Source: Vespa crabro
Lineage: Eukaryota; Arthropoda; Insecta; Hymenoptera; Vespidae
Assembly (NCBI RefSeq): GCF_910589235.1
Contig: NC_060964.1
Span: forward strand, 5,563,492 to 5,627,491
Length of the DNA: 64,000 nucleotides
Direction: 5' to 3'
Position 1 is the stretch's first letter, and each line of letters opens with the position of its first letter. Below, in pieces: positions 22,563 through 36,742 of this stretch. The notes under the pieces are model-generated. The model was given only the letters and a program-made list of their open reading frames with translations. It ran no database searches and was not told the DNA's origin. A program made the position numbers and the translations under genes.

Positions 22563-23998
22563 ATACGAAGTACGTGAAGAATCAAGAAAGTATTGTCTTT
22601 TGTTTTGAACAGCTATTAGAAAACAAGACGAGAATTATTTTAATCTTTTTCAAAAGCTTTTGATAAGACACTTTTTAAAATATGCATTTGGCATTTTTTT
22701 TTTTTTTTTTTTTTTATATCGCGTTATGCAGGAGAAACTCGAGTGGTAGTTTGTACCCAACGTTTAGTAAAGTGACATCGATCGTGCATTAAACGACGAA
22801 TACATTAACGTCAAATCGTTTTTAATTGCAATTATATTGCCTTCGGAGCAACTGTCTATTGAATCGAGTTTATATTCACCAAATTTGACAGTCTAACTTT
22901 GTTTTCGTTAAAGATTGTTACATTTTCCAAAAGTAGATTATCCAATGGAGCGAATAAATCTAGTCGGAAAGAAAGTGCAAATATCTGAAAATATCTATAC
23001 ATATAAACGTGATAATTTGAACGATTTTTTTTAAAAGACAAGAATATTTTATATTATAGATTTTTATAAATTTTCTACATATAAATACATTATTTCGCAA
23101 AGATATAATCAAATAGAAAAATAGTAATATAATCGTTAATTAACATTTATTAAGAATTCGATATTTCTTAATATTGCTTTTAAATTAATTACGTTTTAAA
23201 TGGATAAGATATTATTCTCCGTTATTGATTTAATATGAAGAAATTTTTTTACGAACGTTTAGAAAGTAAACGGAGTAAAGGACAAATAGAGCGGACGAAA
23301 GGGTCGAATTCGAGTATAAATATATATATGTATATATATGTATATATATATATATATATATCTCGGATATCGTTACTTAGTGTTTTCACGCGCAAAGGCG
23401 AATGGATAAAGTGCTATTTGAAGGAGCCTGACACGCAATGTGACGTGTTTCGACGGGGTTTCACTCGACTGAACTTTCGAGCTTGCTACGTTCGTCGATA
23501 ATACTCTAAGCACCGAGTGAAGTAGACTCGTACCTTCCTTTGTACGTACGTACATACATACATACATACACACATATATACACATAGAGACATACATATG
23601 CATATATGTATGAATGTAGATATATACATACATACATATACATTTCAAAAGATATGCGAGTATTCTCGCGTCATCGAATCCCTACGGAGGAATAACTGTA
23701 TTCGCAAAGCTGGTACGATTATGTTCCTTGCATGGTATAATGAAATACCATGTTGCGGTACGTTCGAACTTAACTAGACGGCTTTACATTTCGATATATC
23801 AAATGTAGCATGGTTCAAGGAATAGAAGTAGGTTCATTCGAGAGAAACCGTAAATGAGGATAAAGTCCTTTTAGAACCTTAGCGAATAGCAATATGTAAG
23901 CAAATACATAATATTCAATATAACGTTTAATATTGCAAATAGTTTCGATCAATATATTTGTGCATTAATCAGAGATGGCCAAGTAGCAATATATTAAT

Positions 23999-24130
23999 AT
24001 GATGTCATTACCTGTTTTCGATGTTCGCCGTTTCCTTCTCCTAATTCTCGTATTTTCCTGTATGCTTGGATTTGGCAACGACCAAAATAATTTGGAGTTC
24101 CAACGGGGAAAGAGAAATCCAGGGACATAG
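23999..24130 (+). CDS. Weak candidate: short secreted peptide ORF with an amidation-type GKR site
   Basis: ATG ATG at 23999 opens a 43-codon frame ending TAG at 24128-24130. The product has a signal-peptide-like start (basic VRR, then FLLLILVFSCMLGFG) followed by NDQNNLEFQRGKRNPGT. Gly-Lys-Arg is the usual processing and amidation signature of neuropeptide precursors, but the peptide matches no family I know. After the TAG the same frame stays open for 41 more codons, to TGA at 24254. I see no TATA box or strong splice sites. Chance is a real possibility in T-rich DNA. Confidence 0.18.
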   Translation: MMSLPVFDVRRFLLLILVFSCMLGFGNDQNNLEFQRGKRNPGT

Positions 24131-24473
24131 GGAACCGCATATCGATTAGCTCGACCTCGAGCAGCTCCGACAATTGGGCCATTTCAATTAACGAAACCAA
24201 ATTTTCCTACGTATGACTTTGAAAGTAACGCACCGCTTGAAAGCGTTCTCGGTTGAACAACGTCGGCCGTTTCATCGGCCACAACGCTCGTGTCACGAGT
24301 CTCGAGTTACTGCGGTTTCTACTTCGACGATGGGATATTTAGTTAATTATTCGATCGAAATAACGATCACGGCGAATTTTAATTAGCTGTCAGTAAGTTA
24401 ATATACTTTATCGTTATATCTCATAATTTTAATCCCTTCATTTTCAATTATTTAAACATATATACTTTTTCAA

Positions 24474-24504
24474 GGGGGGAGGGGTGGGGTAGGAGGAGGT
24501 GGGG
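24474..24504 (+). other. G-quadruplex-prone motif
   Basis: Runs of six, four, four and four G occur on the plus strand, separated by A, T and an eleven-base loop that itself contains GG pairs. This is rare in such AT-rich DNA. Confidence 0.6.
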
Positions 24505-27398
24505 AAAAAACAAAAAAAAAAAAAAGAGAAAGAAAGAAAGAAAGGAAAAAAGAAAGAAGCTAAAATAAAAGGAAAAATCTCAATGAAAATATATAATTTA
24601 ATGTTAGCTATAAAGATCGATCAAAGAAATCGTATGATTTTGATAGATATCATTCATCGATAAATGCTATCGAATAGTATCTCGAACGACTTTCTTTTAC
24701 GGATTGGATTCTCGGTTTAACATTCTTCACGAATGTCATCCGAAGGGAGTTTGACTCTTTTGGTTGTTCGTTTTCTCGGAAGCGATCTTCCTACTCTAAG
24801 TCACACATAACAGACACCTTCACACGAGTGCGCGCATACACGCTTATAGCTACCGAGGTTGTCTCTTTTTATTCGTCTTCTTATTCCTCTACTTCCTTCT
24901 CGTTCTCATCCACCTTTTTTTTTACTTCTTTTTCCCCTCCCTTCTCTATTTTCCTTCTCTAACTCGACGTCGTTGTCGTTGTCGTCGTGAACGTCGCCAC
25001 CGGGGGAAAGTTATTTGGCTCACTTCGCAAACGCCGATAGAAGTTTTACAAGAATCCTCTGTGCACCACGGAAAACTACTTGAGGGGATGTTCTAAGGCC
25101 TCTAGAATTCTATGATCCCCCACGAAAATAATACGATGGCAATACGAATATCGAGGTAAGATATTTCTCTTTCTTATTGAAAAATATTGCTACTTTGACT
25201 ATCGTTAAGATTTCCTTCCGACGAGTAATCTGATCGTGTGAAAATCTATTGCCCGTTACTTTTGTAAGAATAATATCGAAAGGATTTTTATATTATCTAT
25301 TCTCGTTCAAGGTATCGTTCGGTTTAACTTTCTCCTTTCTTCTTTAATCGGTTAAATCGACATAAAGCTCGGCCATCGTGAATTCCAATTCTTTTTTACG
25401 GATAAATAACGGATGTTGTACGAGTAATATAAACCGCACTTTGCGGCTTTGTTATTGGCGAAAATTTTACCTTGTTAAAAAGAACCAATTTTACGTTATT
25501 ATATCGTATTAACTGAGACGAAATGAAATAATCTCTTGTTTTAATACAACAACTATGTAACGGTTTCATTTCAGTTTTGCGAGAAAACGTAGAGATAATA
25601 ACTCCCGGGAATGATGAAAATATATGAGAATAACAAAAGTTCGCTACGTATATCGTGTTTCGCGTCTCAAGGGAAAAAAACATATCTACAGATTATTCGA
25701 TTGTAATTATTTAACTATTTTTTCAATGCATCAAATTGAATATGAAAAATATACGGAAGAAAGAAAGAAAGATAGTTAGAAGAAAGTAAGAGAGTGGTTT
25801 GAGACATTTAAGAATCGGTAAGAAGATGCTGTGGCGAGACGGCTATGGCCCCAAGGGGATTTGAATTGAATTAAGAAGGCTAATTTAGGCTTAATCCAAG
25901 GTTTAATTTAAAATGGGAAGCTGGAGTCTCCTAATCCTGATGGATAAAAGGTAAAGGAATTTGGTCGTCGTCGGATGACGATGAAAAAAAGAAGAGGTAC
26001 TAGACGAGCGAAAGTTTCTTGTAACTAGAACTTGTATCACTCGCATCATTGTGTTGATTATATAAAAGAGAATCGCGAAGACAACGTTCGAAACTCTCAA
26101 AGAGCTTTACGAGTCGGCAAGGGATTTCGTCAAGATCGTTTCCATTTAATTACTTACGAATTAATCGACGTATATTATCATTTCGTAATGTGATTAAAGA
26201 TTAAAAATTTGTTTAATTAAAAATATAGATACTATTAGCTATTCAATTTTATTCATAATTGTTATAAAACAGAATGGATTCGCATAATTTATAAACTACA
26301 TACGTTAAATATCTATAAACGACGAAAATGTTGGAAGCTTATTAAATATTATTGGCAATTTATATTATAGAGTTTTATCGGCCAATTCAATCAAGCCATT
26401 TCACTGAATACTGTTCGATCGATCGATTGGTTCTATGTAATAAACGTATATCAACAAAGAATGGACGCGATAAATGTTCGACCGAGCGAACTAACAAACA
26501 AAATTGATATATTATTTTTGACGGTGCAATTCTCCAATGAGATGGTCTTCGCACATTTTAATTCTTATTTGATTTATTCAAAGACAGATTTCCGTGGGGA
26601 TCAATTCATGAATGAACTTTTTAAATATACCTGGAAGGTTCGTTAGAAGTAATAACGCGAGAACGTTTCAGTAAGGCGACGGTGAAAAAGTTCTAGTTCA
26701 ACTTCGGGAGTAAGTACTTACGTGGCTTTCTTTGGAAAATTACGAATGACCCGAAACTCCTCCGAACTTTTTTATTTGAATAAGAGCTTTGATAGAATAA
26801 CAGCGTCTTCGTAAATTGCAATATGTACTAGTAACACGACAATGAACATGCACGAAGCTCCATTATATTAATATCATTATATATATACATCCTTATTATT
26901 ATTATTATTATTATTATAATTATAATTCACACTATTATTATTGCAAGGACAAGTTAGTCGATTCGTTACTTAGGTTAGACAAGATGATTCAAACAGTTAG
27001 TATTCTCTATACATGTATAGACGCGCGGTTTCATCCCTTTGAATTCTCCAATCAGAGGGGAATATGCAGTCAGTGCCTTGTCATTAATCAATCAGTAAAT
27101 TAGGGTCATTTCGCTATTAGGCCTCGTTATGCGTCATGCCCTTAGAACGCCGGTCTTTGACAGCCTAAAGTGCAATAGTACCACTGTGAATGTCGATGGT
27201 GTTAAGTGCCACGGCTCATCTCTAGTAATCGAGAGGTTTCAATTTCTCTGTACATGTACTTACATAAATTCCTATTACCATCGAAAATTTCTTTGGAAAT
27301 ATTTCCCAAACTGGTCAAAATGTTCGAACTCGTTGGAAAGCAATCGTGTATCAGAATGGTTCGCGAGTAAATATCGAATGTTTGACGATTTGTATAAA

Positions 27399-27429
<31 letters not shown>

Positions 27430-28379
27430 CAACTGGTGCGGGAAGAAGTTTTATGAAATTTTGTAGGTCTCTGAGTGATTGGAAATATTTGATACGTACT
27501 TTGTAAATATACATACGTGGATCATGATTGGATATTCTATATTCAACGTTTCATTTTGATATTTTCATTATTTCATACGTTCTATACAAAATTACATTCC
27601 AATCAAAATTTCTTTAAATTTTTGTTAATAAATCATCAACGGAAATATAATTATAATTATAATTTGTTTTCTTTTTTTTTTTTTTTTAATTTCTATCGTT
27701 CATTTACTCTCAAACCAATTCAATAAGTAAATCAATTCAATATAATTTCGAAAGTAATATATATATATATATATAAACCATGGTCGTTCGTTTTGCCAAT
27801 GATGTAGCAGATATTTGAGAAACTACAAGATACTTTTCCTCGCTTATCCCGGGAAAGATAACGGCAAGAGATAGTATATAAAAAGGATAATATCTTATAT
27901 AGTAGGATTTTTCTGAGATAAACATTGTACATTGTTTATGCAGGAAAACCCAGGTTATTTCTTATACGTCATATATCATATATCATAATATACCACGTAT
28001 TGTTATAGTTATAAAACGGATGAGCGCAGAAAATATCATTATCGTAGATACATAAAAGGGACAAATAACTTGTACATACATACTTTTATTTATTTTGTCG
28101 TTACTTCGAACGACTTTGGTTTCGGAGCACGAAACTACCAAAAGGAAATGAAATTAGTCGCATCGACAGTTTTGTTCTCTCTTAAGAGCACGTGCCATTA
28201 ATTTTAACGAAAATAATTGACCTCGAAGTAAATACATATATACATACATACATACATACATACAGACGAATATATTGGCAATTATTTCGAAGTAATTTGT
28301 TGAATCCGAATGACTCTTCGGAAGGAATAAATTTCTGAGAAAAATTGATGTTATCGTATAATGAAAGCTTCGTAGTCGA

Positions 28380-28419
<40 letters not shown>

Positions 28420-28424
28420 ATATC
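28380..28424. repeat. Compound (TA)n-(TG)n microsatellite
   Basis: About ten TA units pass into about nine TG units and back to TA. Confidence 0.93.
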
Positions 28425-29654
28425 TCATTAGAATCGTAACGGAACCTCAAAAGTGCTCTTTAACCGAGTTGTTAAGACGTACAAATACTACTAAGTTCGA
28501 TATCGTGACGTACTATAGTATAACGATCTGTCCTCATAAAATTCTAGTACGGTGTACCAACGAAAGATAAACTCGATTACAACGTAGCACGTCGTACAGC
28601 CTTAACGAATTTAGTTGTTCGATGCTCGTGTTACTCGAGACTCCTTTTTCAGAAAAATGTCTAATTCGTTAGCGCACGAACGGCCATGTATTGTAAACTC
28701 GATTTTGTTTAGTTTCATCAAACTTCAATTTACAAATTTAATTAAAAAAAAAAAGAAAACAAAAAAAAACACACACACATACACGAGAAACGAAAGAAGA
28801 CAAAAGAAAAGAAAAAAAAAAACAATGAGATTGGGTAGGGTTAGGATGGTCAAAAATCGAGATACAATTTGTACTGTTCTCTTCTAATGTCCTCACTTTT
28901 ATTTAAGATCGATTTTGTCAAGTTGATAAGTTTGACTTCCTCGAAGTCGTCCCCAAGTTAGAATTACGATCGTCCTCGAGCCAAATCTATTTGGCTCATG
29001 GCAATGTTACTTTTCTATCCGCCATAAATTTTCCTTGATAATTTGATATCTTTTTCGAGAGAATGCGCGAGAAGGAAGAATCATCGTGGATCTCGTTGGT
29101 TATTCGTGAACGCATGGTTATGAAAGGGGAATATGAAAATGGTCGGAAAATTTCTTGACGGTTTTTTAAAAATCTCGTCATCAGAGCGGAAAGAAAAAAA
29201 GAGAATCAAAAAAAGGAAAAAAATGGGATGAAGGTGCGATAAAGTAGTTCACTTTATTCGTGAAAAATCAAGGAAGCGAGCATACAAAGAGTGCAAGTTA
29301 TTTTATCTCTTTTTCCTTAGAGAATCGACGAGAGCTTATCCGACATGGCAAAAACATCATTGGTAGTTATTCTCACTTTACTCTTTTCAAAAACTCTTTC
29401 GCATCTTCCTTGTATATTTTCTTGTACATTTATCTGATAGCATTATGCAACAACTTTATCTATAGTTTTCTTTTTTTTTTTTTTTTCGTTCTTAGTTAAA
29501 TATTCCAATTATATTTTTTTACTTTCAGCCTTTTTATTTCAGAATCATACGCTATAGAGATTAAACGTGTGAAAAGTCGAATGTTATAAAAAGCTAATAT
29601 TTGTAGATTTTAGTAATACGTTTTGTCTATTTCTCTCTCTATTTCTCTCCTCAT

Positions 29655-29685
<31 letters not shown>

Positions 29686-30384
29686 CTCTATTTCTCTCCT
29701 TATTCTCTCTTTCTCTCTTTCACATACTCACTCCTTCAATGGTAAGATGTCAAATTGAGGTAATAAACGCCCACATTGGAGTAACGAAGTTCTCAGTAAG
29801 TTTAGGTATTCAACGACGAGTAGGAGAACCTGTCACCAACTGAACTTTACTAATTAACAGGATGTTGCTAATTGATAACCAACACTACAAGGATAAAATA
29901 CGTAATATCACTACTGTGATTTTAGCGCGTAATTTGAGAGAATTCATTCGGGAAAACAGCAAGTGTTTTCACTTGAAGATCCCTTTGGAAAAAGAATTTT
30001 GTTAGAAGGAATGCGACGTAATGATTATTATTATTTCATAGAATAATCGTTGCGGTGAGAATGCCAAGGGGTTACGCGAATTCCACGGAGGAATCCTTAA
30101 TTCCTCTTACGACCTTTGCTCCCTTGAATATAACTTATCCGTGATTACATCGAGCTTAAATTCAATGCCGCATTAACATGAATTATTAATACATGAAGAT
30201 CATTAAAAAAGATGCTTGAAATGGGACGGACATAGATCGATTTTTATATACAGATTGTTTTTAAATGCACGCATACCTATGACGTAAACATTATAGAAAA
30301 TTAGAAAATTCTACAGATTTAAATCGCATTGCATATAACTGTTTAAACGAAGTAGATTTTAAATTGAGCATGTATTTGAATTGG

Positions 30385-30428
<44 letters not shown>

Positions 30429-31009
30429 ATAAATCTTACGTGATAAGTATTTATATTAATGAGATCGGAAGATTTCGAGTTTCATTGAAGGAAACGAAGA
30501 AGAATTGTAATTTAAACATCGCCACGATACGTGACTGCTTCCAAAAGATATTTCGTGCCGACGAATCGCGTTTCTCGTATACTCCGTCATTGAAATAAAT
30601 ATATTCGGTGCGAAGGATACCAGGACGAAATGGAAAAGAGAAAAAAAGAAAAATAGAGGGAAAAGACATCAAGCATGGCCAAAAGAGATTAATATGCAAA
30701 GTAACGGAGCGTCGTTTCAGAGTCCACAGACTTATACTGTACGCGCTTTATCATAAGGAAAATCGATTCCAACTGTCGTACATATTTCACTTCTCTCGTA
30801 TCTTCGCATAATCGTCGCGGAAGTTGTGAAAAGAAGAAAAGAAAAAACGGCCCGAGGGCGAGGAAAGAGTAATGCGCGATTAAGACAAGCGGACCCCCGT
30901 TTGCAATAGTTTACCTAAAGCGAGACTAACCCCACTTCTTCCTCCTTCTCATCCCCCTCCCTGCATCCTTGCCTTCCTATCTTCTTTCTCCTTTTCACGT
31001 CTAGCTCAA

Positions 31010-31074
31010 AAACACACACATACAAACATATACAAATACACACACATACACACACACACACACATACACACAAA
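31010..31074. repeat. (CA)n-rich imperfect repeat
   Basis: ACACAC runs are interrupted by CATA, CAAA and AATA steps over about 65 bases. Confidence 0.9.
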
Positions 31075-31238
31075 TGCCTGCAGCCGTTTGGAGACGACTA
31101 ATATTCCCTCTCGTGAATTTTGTTGTGGTTTCCATGAAATTGCTTTATAATTCCAGATTTATATTTCCCTCGGTCGATCTCCTCACCCTACGATTTCGTT
31201 TGCACGCCTATTTGACTTCATCCTTTTTCTATTATTTT

Positions 31239-31270
<32 letters not shown>

Positions 31271-33076
31271 TTCTTCTTCTTTTTCTTTTTCCTTTTCTTC
31301 TGCTCCTTCTTATTTTCTCTCTTCCTTCAGTAACTTCAATCGTATTCATCTTACCTTTGCCTTCCTACACTCCGTTCATCCCTCTAACGAATTCGCGAAT
31401 GACATCTTGATTTCTTTCAACGCGCATTTCTTACAACGTGAAAATCGCTTAACTCCTACTTAAATATCGCTTATTTGTATAGCAGCTGTCTCCTGATTCA
31501 CCGTTAACGCATCACTTGCTCTGAAATTTTTACGTAGGAATAAAACTTTGGAAAACGAGGTGAAATTAAATCAAGAAGTCGGATAATTCGTTTGCCTACA
31601 CCGATCTGTCTTTCCCTATCGTCCGTTTTCTTTTTGTTTTTTGTATTTTTTGTTCTTATCTTTTTTGCTTTCTTTTTCTTTTTCTCTTTTTTTCTTTTTT
31701 TCGTACGAATGAAACAATTTTTACATTCGAAATAGTAAGTATTCTATGATTAATAACGTTTTGCTAAAGTAAATATTATTTTATTTCTATACGAGCAAAA
31801 CCTATTTCCTGTGATAAAAATATTTTTTCGTCGAGTTTTTAATAAAACTAAATAAATAGAAATATTTGTATACCCGAGGATATCATAGATATTGTAAGAG
31901 ATGGAATAAAAAAAAGAAAAAAAAAATTGAAAAAGTTAGGAAAAAAAGGGGAAAAAAAAGAAAAAAAAAAAGAAAAAAGCAAGAAGAAAGACAATGATAC
32001 GTATTGAGAGACATAGACATATTAAAAAATGAAAACGAAAAAGAAAAAGAAAAAAAAGAAAAGAGGATTAGTATATCGAATTACGTAGGGTACGTAAATT
32101 ATATTGTACGAAGGGAACTATACAAATAGCGTATTACACAGCGTAATATACTAGCGTGTATTACGTAGTACATTAGCGTAATACAATTGCATAGATTAAA
32201 CGGCGTTATTTTGAAATTGAATACAATCCTATAATATTATAATAGAATGAGTATATTCTTTGACGGGATAATATTTGCAGAGAAAACAATGTGATATCTA
32301 TTAATATAGTTTGAATGTTAAGCAAATTGAACGAACTATTGAAACGGATGATATAGCGACATGCAGGACGATTTGGTTCACCTTCGTAAAGCACTATTAC
32401 AATCCAGTCGAAACGCACTGGTAGATCTTGTCCGAAGGGACCGACGGTATCTGCTTCCAAACGTGATTAGAGAAATGCAATTATTCTATTAATGAATCGT
32501 CGTACGATCGTGACTGTGAAATCCCTATGATGTAATAATAGCTATCGCTATGCACGCCATTTGCTCGTCATTATTCGCAAGTGCCATCGATTTCTGTCGG
32601 ATGTTATTCCGTGCAATAATCGTCGTTATCAACGGACGAACGTCGTTATCGCATAGATATAGATGATGAAATGTTACCGAAGAAATAAAAAGATTTCTCC
32701 GATGTAAGAAGATAGAAGAAGAAAATTCAACTTTCTTTCACGGAACTAGATGAAAGTTTCTTATTTCTACGTCAAACACGTTTACACGTTTCGATATCAA
32801 TATCGTCCTAACGAGTTTTTGACTTTAATGAAATTCTCCAAAAAATTTCATTCGTTTAACATTATCGAAATCGTGTAAGAACAGATGTTACAACGTTTAT
32901 CGCAAATGAAAGGGGGGCCCCCCAGTTAATTTCTCATTTCAAAGCGAGTTTGGTTAACCGACAGTAATTTAAATATTTTCTATACGTCGTTAAAAGAGAT
33001 ATCATTAAAAGATACAAGTTCTAGGATAGCACAGATTATTAATTTTCCTTTTTTGGCATATATCTTTCTTTTTTCT

Positions 33077-33108
<32 letters not shown>

Positions 33109-33357
33109 CCTCTCTTTTCTCGTCAATGATGTTTGAAGTACGAAGGGAGGAGAAAACTAGGGAGATGCTTTGGAAGTAAATAAACGGACAGCGTGTAATG
33201 CATACGCAACCGAGTCAGCTACTTCTGAAAACGAGGGAATGAATTGCCTTTGCGATAAGCTCGTATCTCGAGCACGATTCCTTTCCAAGAACCGAGAGCC
33301 GACTGTCGTTCCAAGAGCGCGTTGCCTCGTTCTCTTAGCGTTCGCTTTCAAATCGTT

Positions 33358-33359
<2 letters not shown>

Positions 33360-33397
<38 letters not shown>

Positions 33398-33460
33398 TTC
33401 TCTCTTTCTCTCTTTCACTCTCTCTTTTTCGCTCTCGCTCTCTCTCTCTCTCTCTCTCGC
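33360..33460. repeat. Long interrupted (CT)n tract
   Basis: About 100 bases of CT repeats are broken by TTT, CA and CG steps. They generate SLSLSL frames. Confidence 0.93.
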
Positions 33461-33745
33461 TCATTCTCTCTCATTCTTTTTCTTTCTCTATTACAAAGCG
33501 CCAGTTTAAATTAGACCGTTATCTTACAAACAGTAAACGTACGACGATCGTTGTTTTTCTCGGACAGGTGGTAATTACTTTTCTTAGAAAATTCTATGAA
33601 AAAGGGAAGGAGCACGAAGGGAGCTTTATTTTAGTAAACTTCGAGCGTCTCGATTATCGAACCCAATAGGATAGAGTAAATTTTCAAGCAAAACTTCGAT
33701 CGGTTAAAGATAATAAAATTATAAGTTACGAGAAAGAGAAACGGA

Positions 33746-33802
<57 letters not shown>

Positions 33803-33967
33803 AAGAGAAAGGAATGTATGCAAAATGAGGAAAGAAGATATAACGAATGGAGAGGAGAAAGATCAATTTAATGAATAAAAAATCGATATCATATATTTCT
33901 AACTTTTTTTTTTCACCGTTCCGCGTTTACAGACTATCGAGTAAAAAGAAATAAGAAGAAAAAAAAA

Positions 33968-34007
<40 letters not shown>

Positions 34008-34848
34008 TTCAAAGAGCAGATACGGTTATTTTTCAAAAATTCAGCCGAAAAGCGAGTAAACACGCTGACAGATATATTTCCGATTTTCTATTTTCTACCG
34101 TGAGTTTTTATTAATTTTTTCTTCATTGAAGATCGTTCGGCCACGTATCATTTATATCACGGTTACCTTCTATCTTTTTGCTAATCATCATCTCTCTTCG
34201 ATTTTATCTCATGTTATGTTAATATTTATTTTCAGGCAAGAAATATTCGGCACGGAGATAATAATGAAGTATTATGATCAATGCGGAACAACTACGATAC
34301 TTTTTCTCGTAAAAATATTTTTATTAGTTTTCCCATTTAATAATTCAATTTGTTTCTTTTTTATTTCTTTCTTTCTTTTTTTTTCCGTTTCACATTGTTA
34401 CGAGGAAGATTTTCCTTACGCTTCTGTCCTTCTTTTTTTTTTTCCCTTGTTTATCTTTTTTTTTCTCCCCCCTTTTTCCTCTCTCTTTTTCTTCTATACG
34501 CACAAAAACAGATGGGGTCGATACGTAATACATTCTATCCGACTTTATATATAAACGTATTATTATAAAATGGTCGTGGTTATTTATCACAGAGGAAAAT
34601 AGAATCATCTGATATTATTTAATTGCATTGACTTGCTAATATTATATATTCCATTTATTTGGGCTTATGGTTTTATGATATCGTGACTGCTGTGATAATA
34701 TTATAAATTTCATTAATAACAATTAATTATGAAATTAATAATTCCATTAATTATTAATTAAATAAAATTTATAATAATTAATGCAATTAATAATGTCATA
34801 ATTAATTGTTTTAATGGTAGGAATATTAAAAAAAGAAAAAAAAAAAAG

Positions 34849-34882
<34 letters not shown>

Positions 34883-35760
34883 TTGCCAAATGACAAGCGA
34901 CGCGATACCGTTTGTTGTTTCACATCGAAAAATGTCAAAACGATGCGATAGCGCTTGTTTACAATATATGTCGATAGATCCAAGTGCACCGTCAATTGTG
35001 CAACATAGTTTGAATGTTCTGGCATTTTTCGATATAAAATGTGAACAACGCGATTGCATTGGGTGGCATTTAAATGGTTCAAACGTTATCTGCCGGTGCA
35101 TAGATCATTAGAATTTCTTCAATTCTTTGAACCAAAAGTAATCATAGGTAACTATTTTATTGTTATTCGCAATAGTTATGATCGTACAAAAAAAGATCAT
35201 TGGTAACTTATGGAAAACATGAGAGGAATTCAAATGAAAAATGTAGAAAAGAAGTCTATTGATTTCGGAATTTTTTTTTTTCTGTTATTGTCCACATCTC
35301 CCCTCACCCTCAATCCTTAACATCGATGCTCTTGTTCTCTCTCTCTCTCTCTCCCTCTCTTTCTCTACTATAATTTAAGCACGAAATTCCCAAGTAAGGA
35401 TTCGAAGAATGCAATTCTCTCGATCGATATGGTTGAAAAACGAGCGTACATCGATCGGTCGTCCTATCGTCACTGCGCCGATTTCAAAAGTGCCATCGTC
35501 ATATCCGTTTATAGAGATTCGCGTTAATTGTAAGCACGTTCAAAAGCGATCGCATTCGCGTCTAATGCTGCGCTAATGAGCTTCCGCGTTTTCCTTCCTG
35601 AAATGGCTTTCTATTTTTCTCTTTCTTTCTTTTTCTCTTAATATTATATATACTTTTTTCTTGCCCGCTTATAAACAGTCTCCGAGTGAGTTCAAGAGTT
35701 GAAAGGGAAAAGACTGGGGGAGAATTAGAGAAGGGGGAAGAGAGAGGAGGGTAGAGGGAA

Positions 35761-35808
<48 letters not shown>

Positions 35809-36681
35809 ATAATGAGATAGAAGAAGAGGAAGAAGGTAAAGAAGAGCAGAAGAGAGCGGCAGAGCTTTTAATTATCGGTTGGGAGCAGACGCTGGCACGG
35901 TTGAAAATACGAAGCACAAGGTAACCAACGTAATAAGTCACTATAGGTTAGACCTATAATGAGTGCACAATTAAACGAGTATCATAATAATGAACTATAG
36001 TATAATGAACGAGTGTTCGGACTAAACTTCCGTAAGTACGAGAATGTGGCAAACACCTCATCGTGTATTATTAATATGATTTTAAAGTGTGTTAAAAGAT
36101 TGTAAGTTTAATTATGGTCGGGGGAAAAAAAAAAAATCTTAAGAGGATCCTTTGTAAAATATTTTTTTTCTTTTTTTCTTTTTCTTTTTCGTTTTTTTAT
36201 TCTGATAGATTATACAAATTTATCTAAGTGTAGGATTAGAAAAAGATGACATACTCTTAATATACATATTGAATAAATGATCGATATAATATATTTTCGA
36301 TAAATAGTCACGTATAATTCTTAAACTTCTCAATGTTTTGTATCATTTGATATAGATGTACGAAAGTCTTTAACAATTTTTTTGTCTCTTTTTTTTTCTT
36401 TTTTTTTCTTTTTTTTTTTCTTAATCTACGATCCTAAAAACGCAATAGCCGCTTTTGTCGTAGTTTTTTTTTCCGGTTAATAAAATTTCGAGGACTCGAA
36501 AAATATCAATCTTCGTATTAAAGTTTTGTTAACGAAATAATTTATATAGACAATTTTTCATATATTTTGTTAATAATAATTACGAAAGAATTATGGATAT
36601 TTTAACTATATTTATTTTTATACGTATATCGAATTCATGAAAATATTTGATTTCACATTATAATCTTTTTAATATTTATTC

Positions 36682-36682
<1 letters not shown>

Positions 36683-36739
<57 letters not shown>
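36683..36739. repeat. (TA)n microsatellite
   Basis: About 28 uninterrupted TA units. Confidence 0.95.

Positions 36740-36742
<3 letters not shown>

Larger units (their letters stand above)
17776..23998. other. Non-coding stretch right of copy B
   Basis: No gene is recognised. There are T-rich runs (18750-18950, 19440-19466, 20165-20220, 20700-20735, 22527-22562, 22697-22715), poly-A at 19162-19182 and 19588-19618, a spaced repeat at 18468-18520, palindromes at 20047-20077, TA-rich repeats at 23316-23361 and ACAT repeats at 23541-23580. The 99-residue minus frame at 21275-21574 has no recognisable domain. Confidence 0.65.
24257..31009. other. Non-coding stretch
   Basis: No gene is recognised. 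It holds a G-rich quadruplex-like motif at 24474-24504, A-rich sequence following it, an ATT run near 26893-26915, a moderately GC-rich unique block at 27010-27240, TA tracts at 27403-27430 and 27757-27775, ACAT repeats at 28240-28264, a TA-GT compound repeat at 28380-28424, A-rich sequence at 28740-28825, and CT tracts at 29655-29680 and 30386-30421. A unique block near 30050-30190 could be conserved regulatory DNA but nothing in it is diagnostic. Confidence 0.65.

Noticed and set aside
34126..34568. 142-codon Phe-rich, membrane-like frame
   Set aside because: The hydrophobicity comes from poly-T runs. The first codon is not ATG and the overlapping frame is equally Phe-rich.
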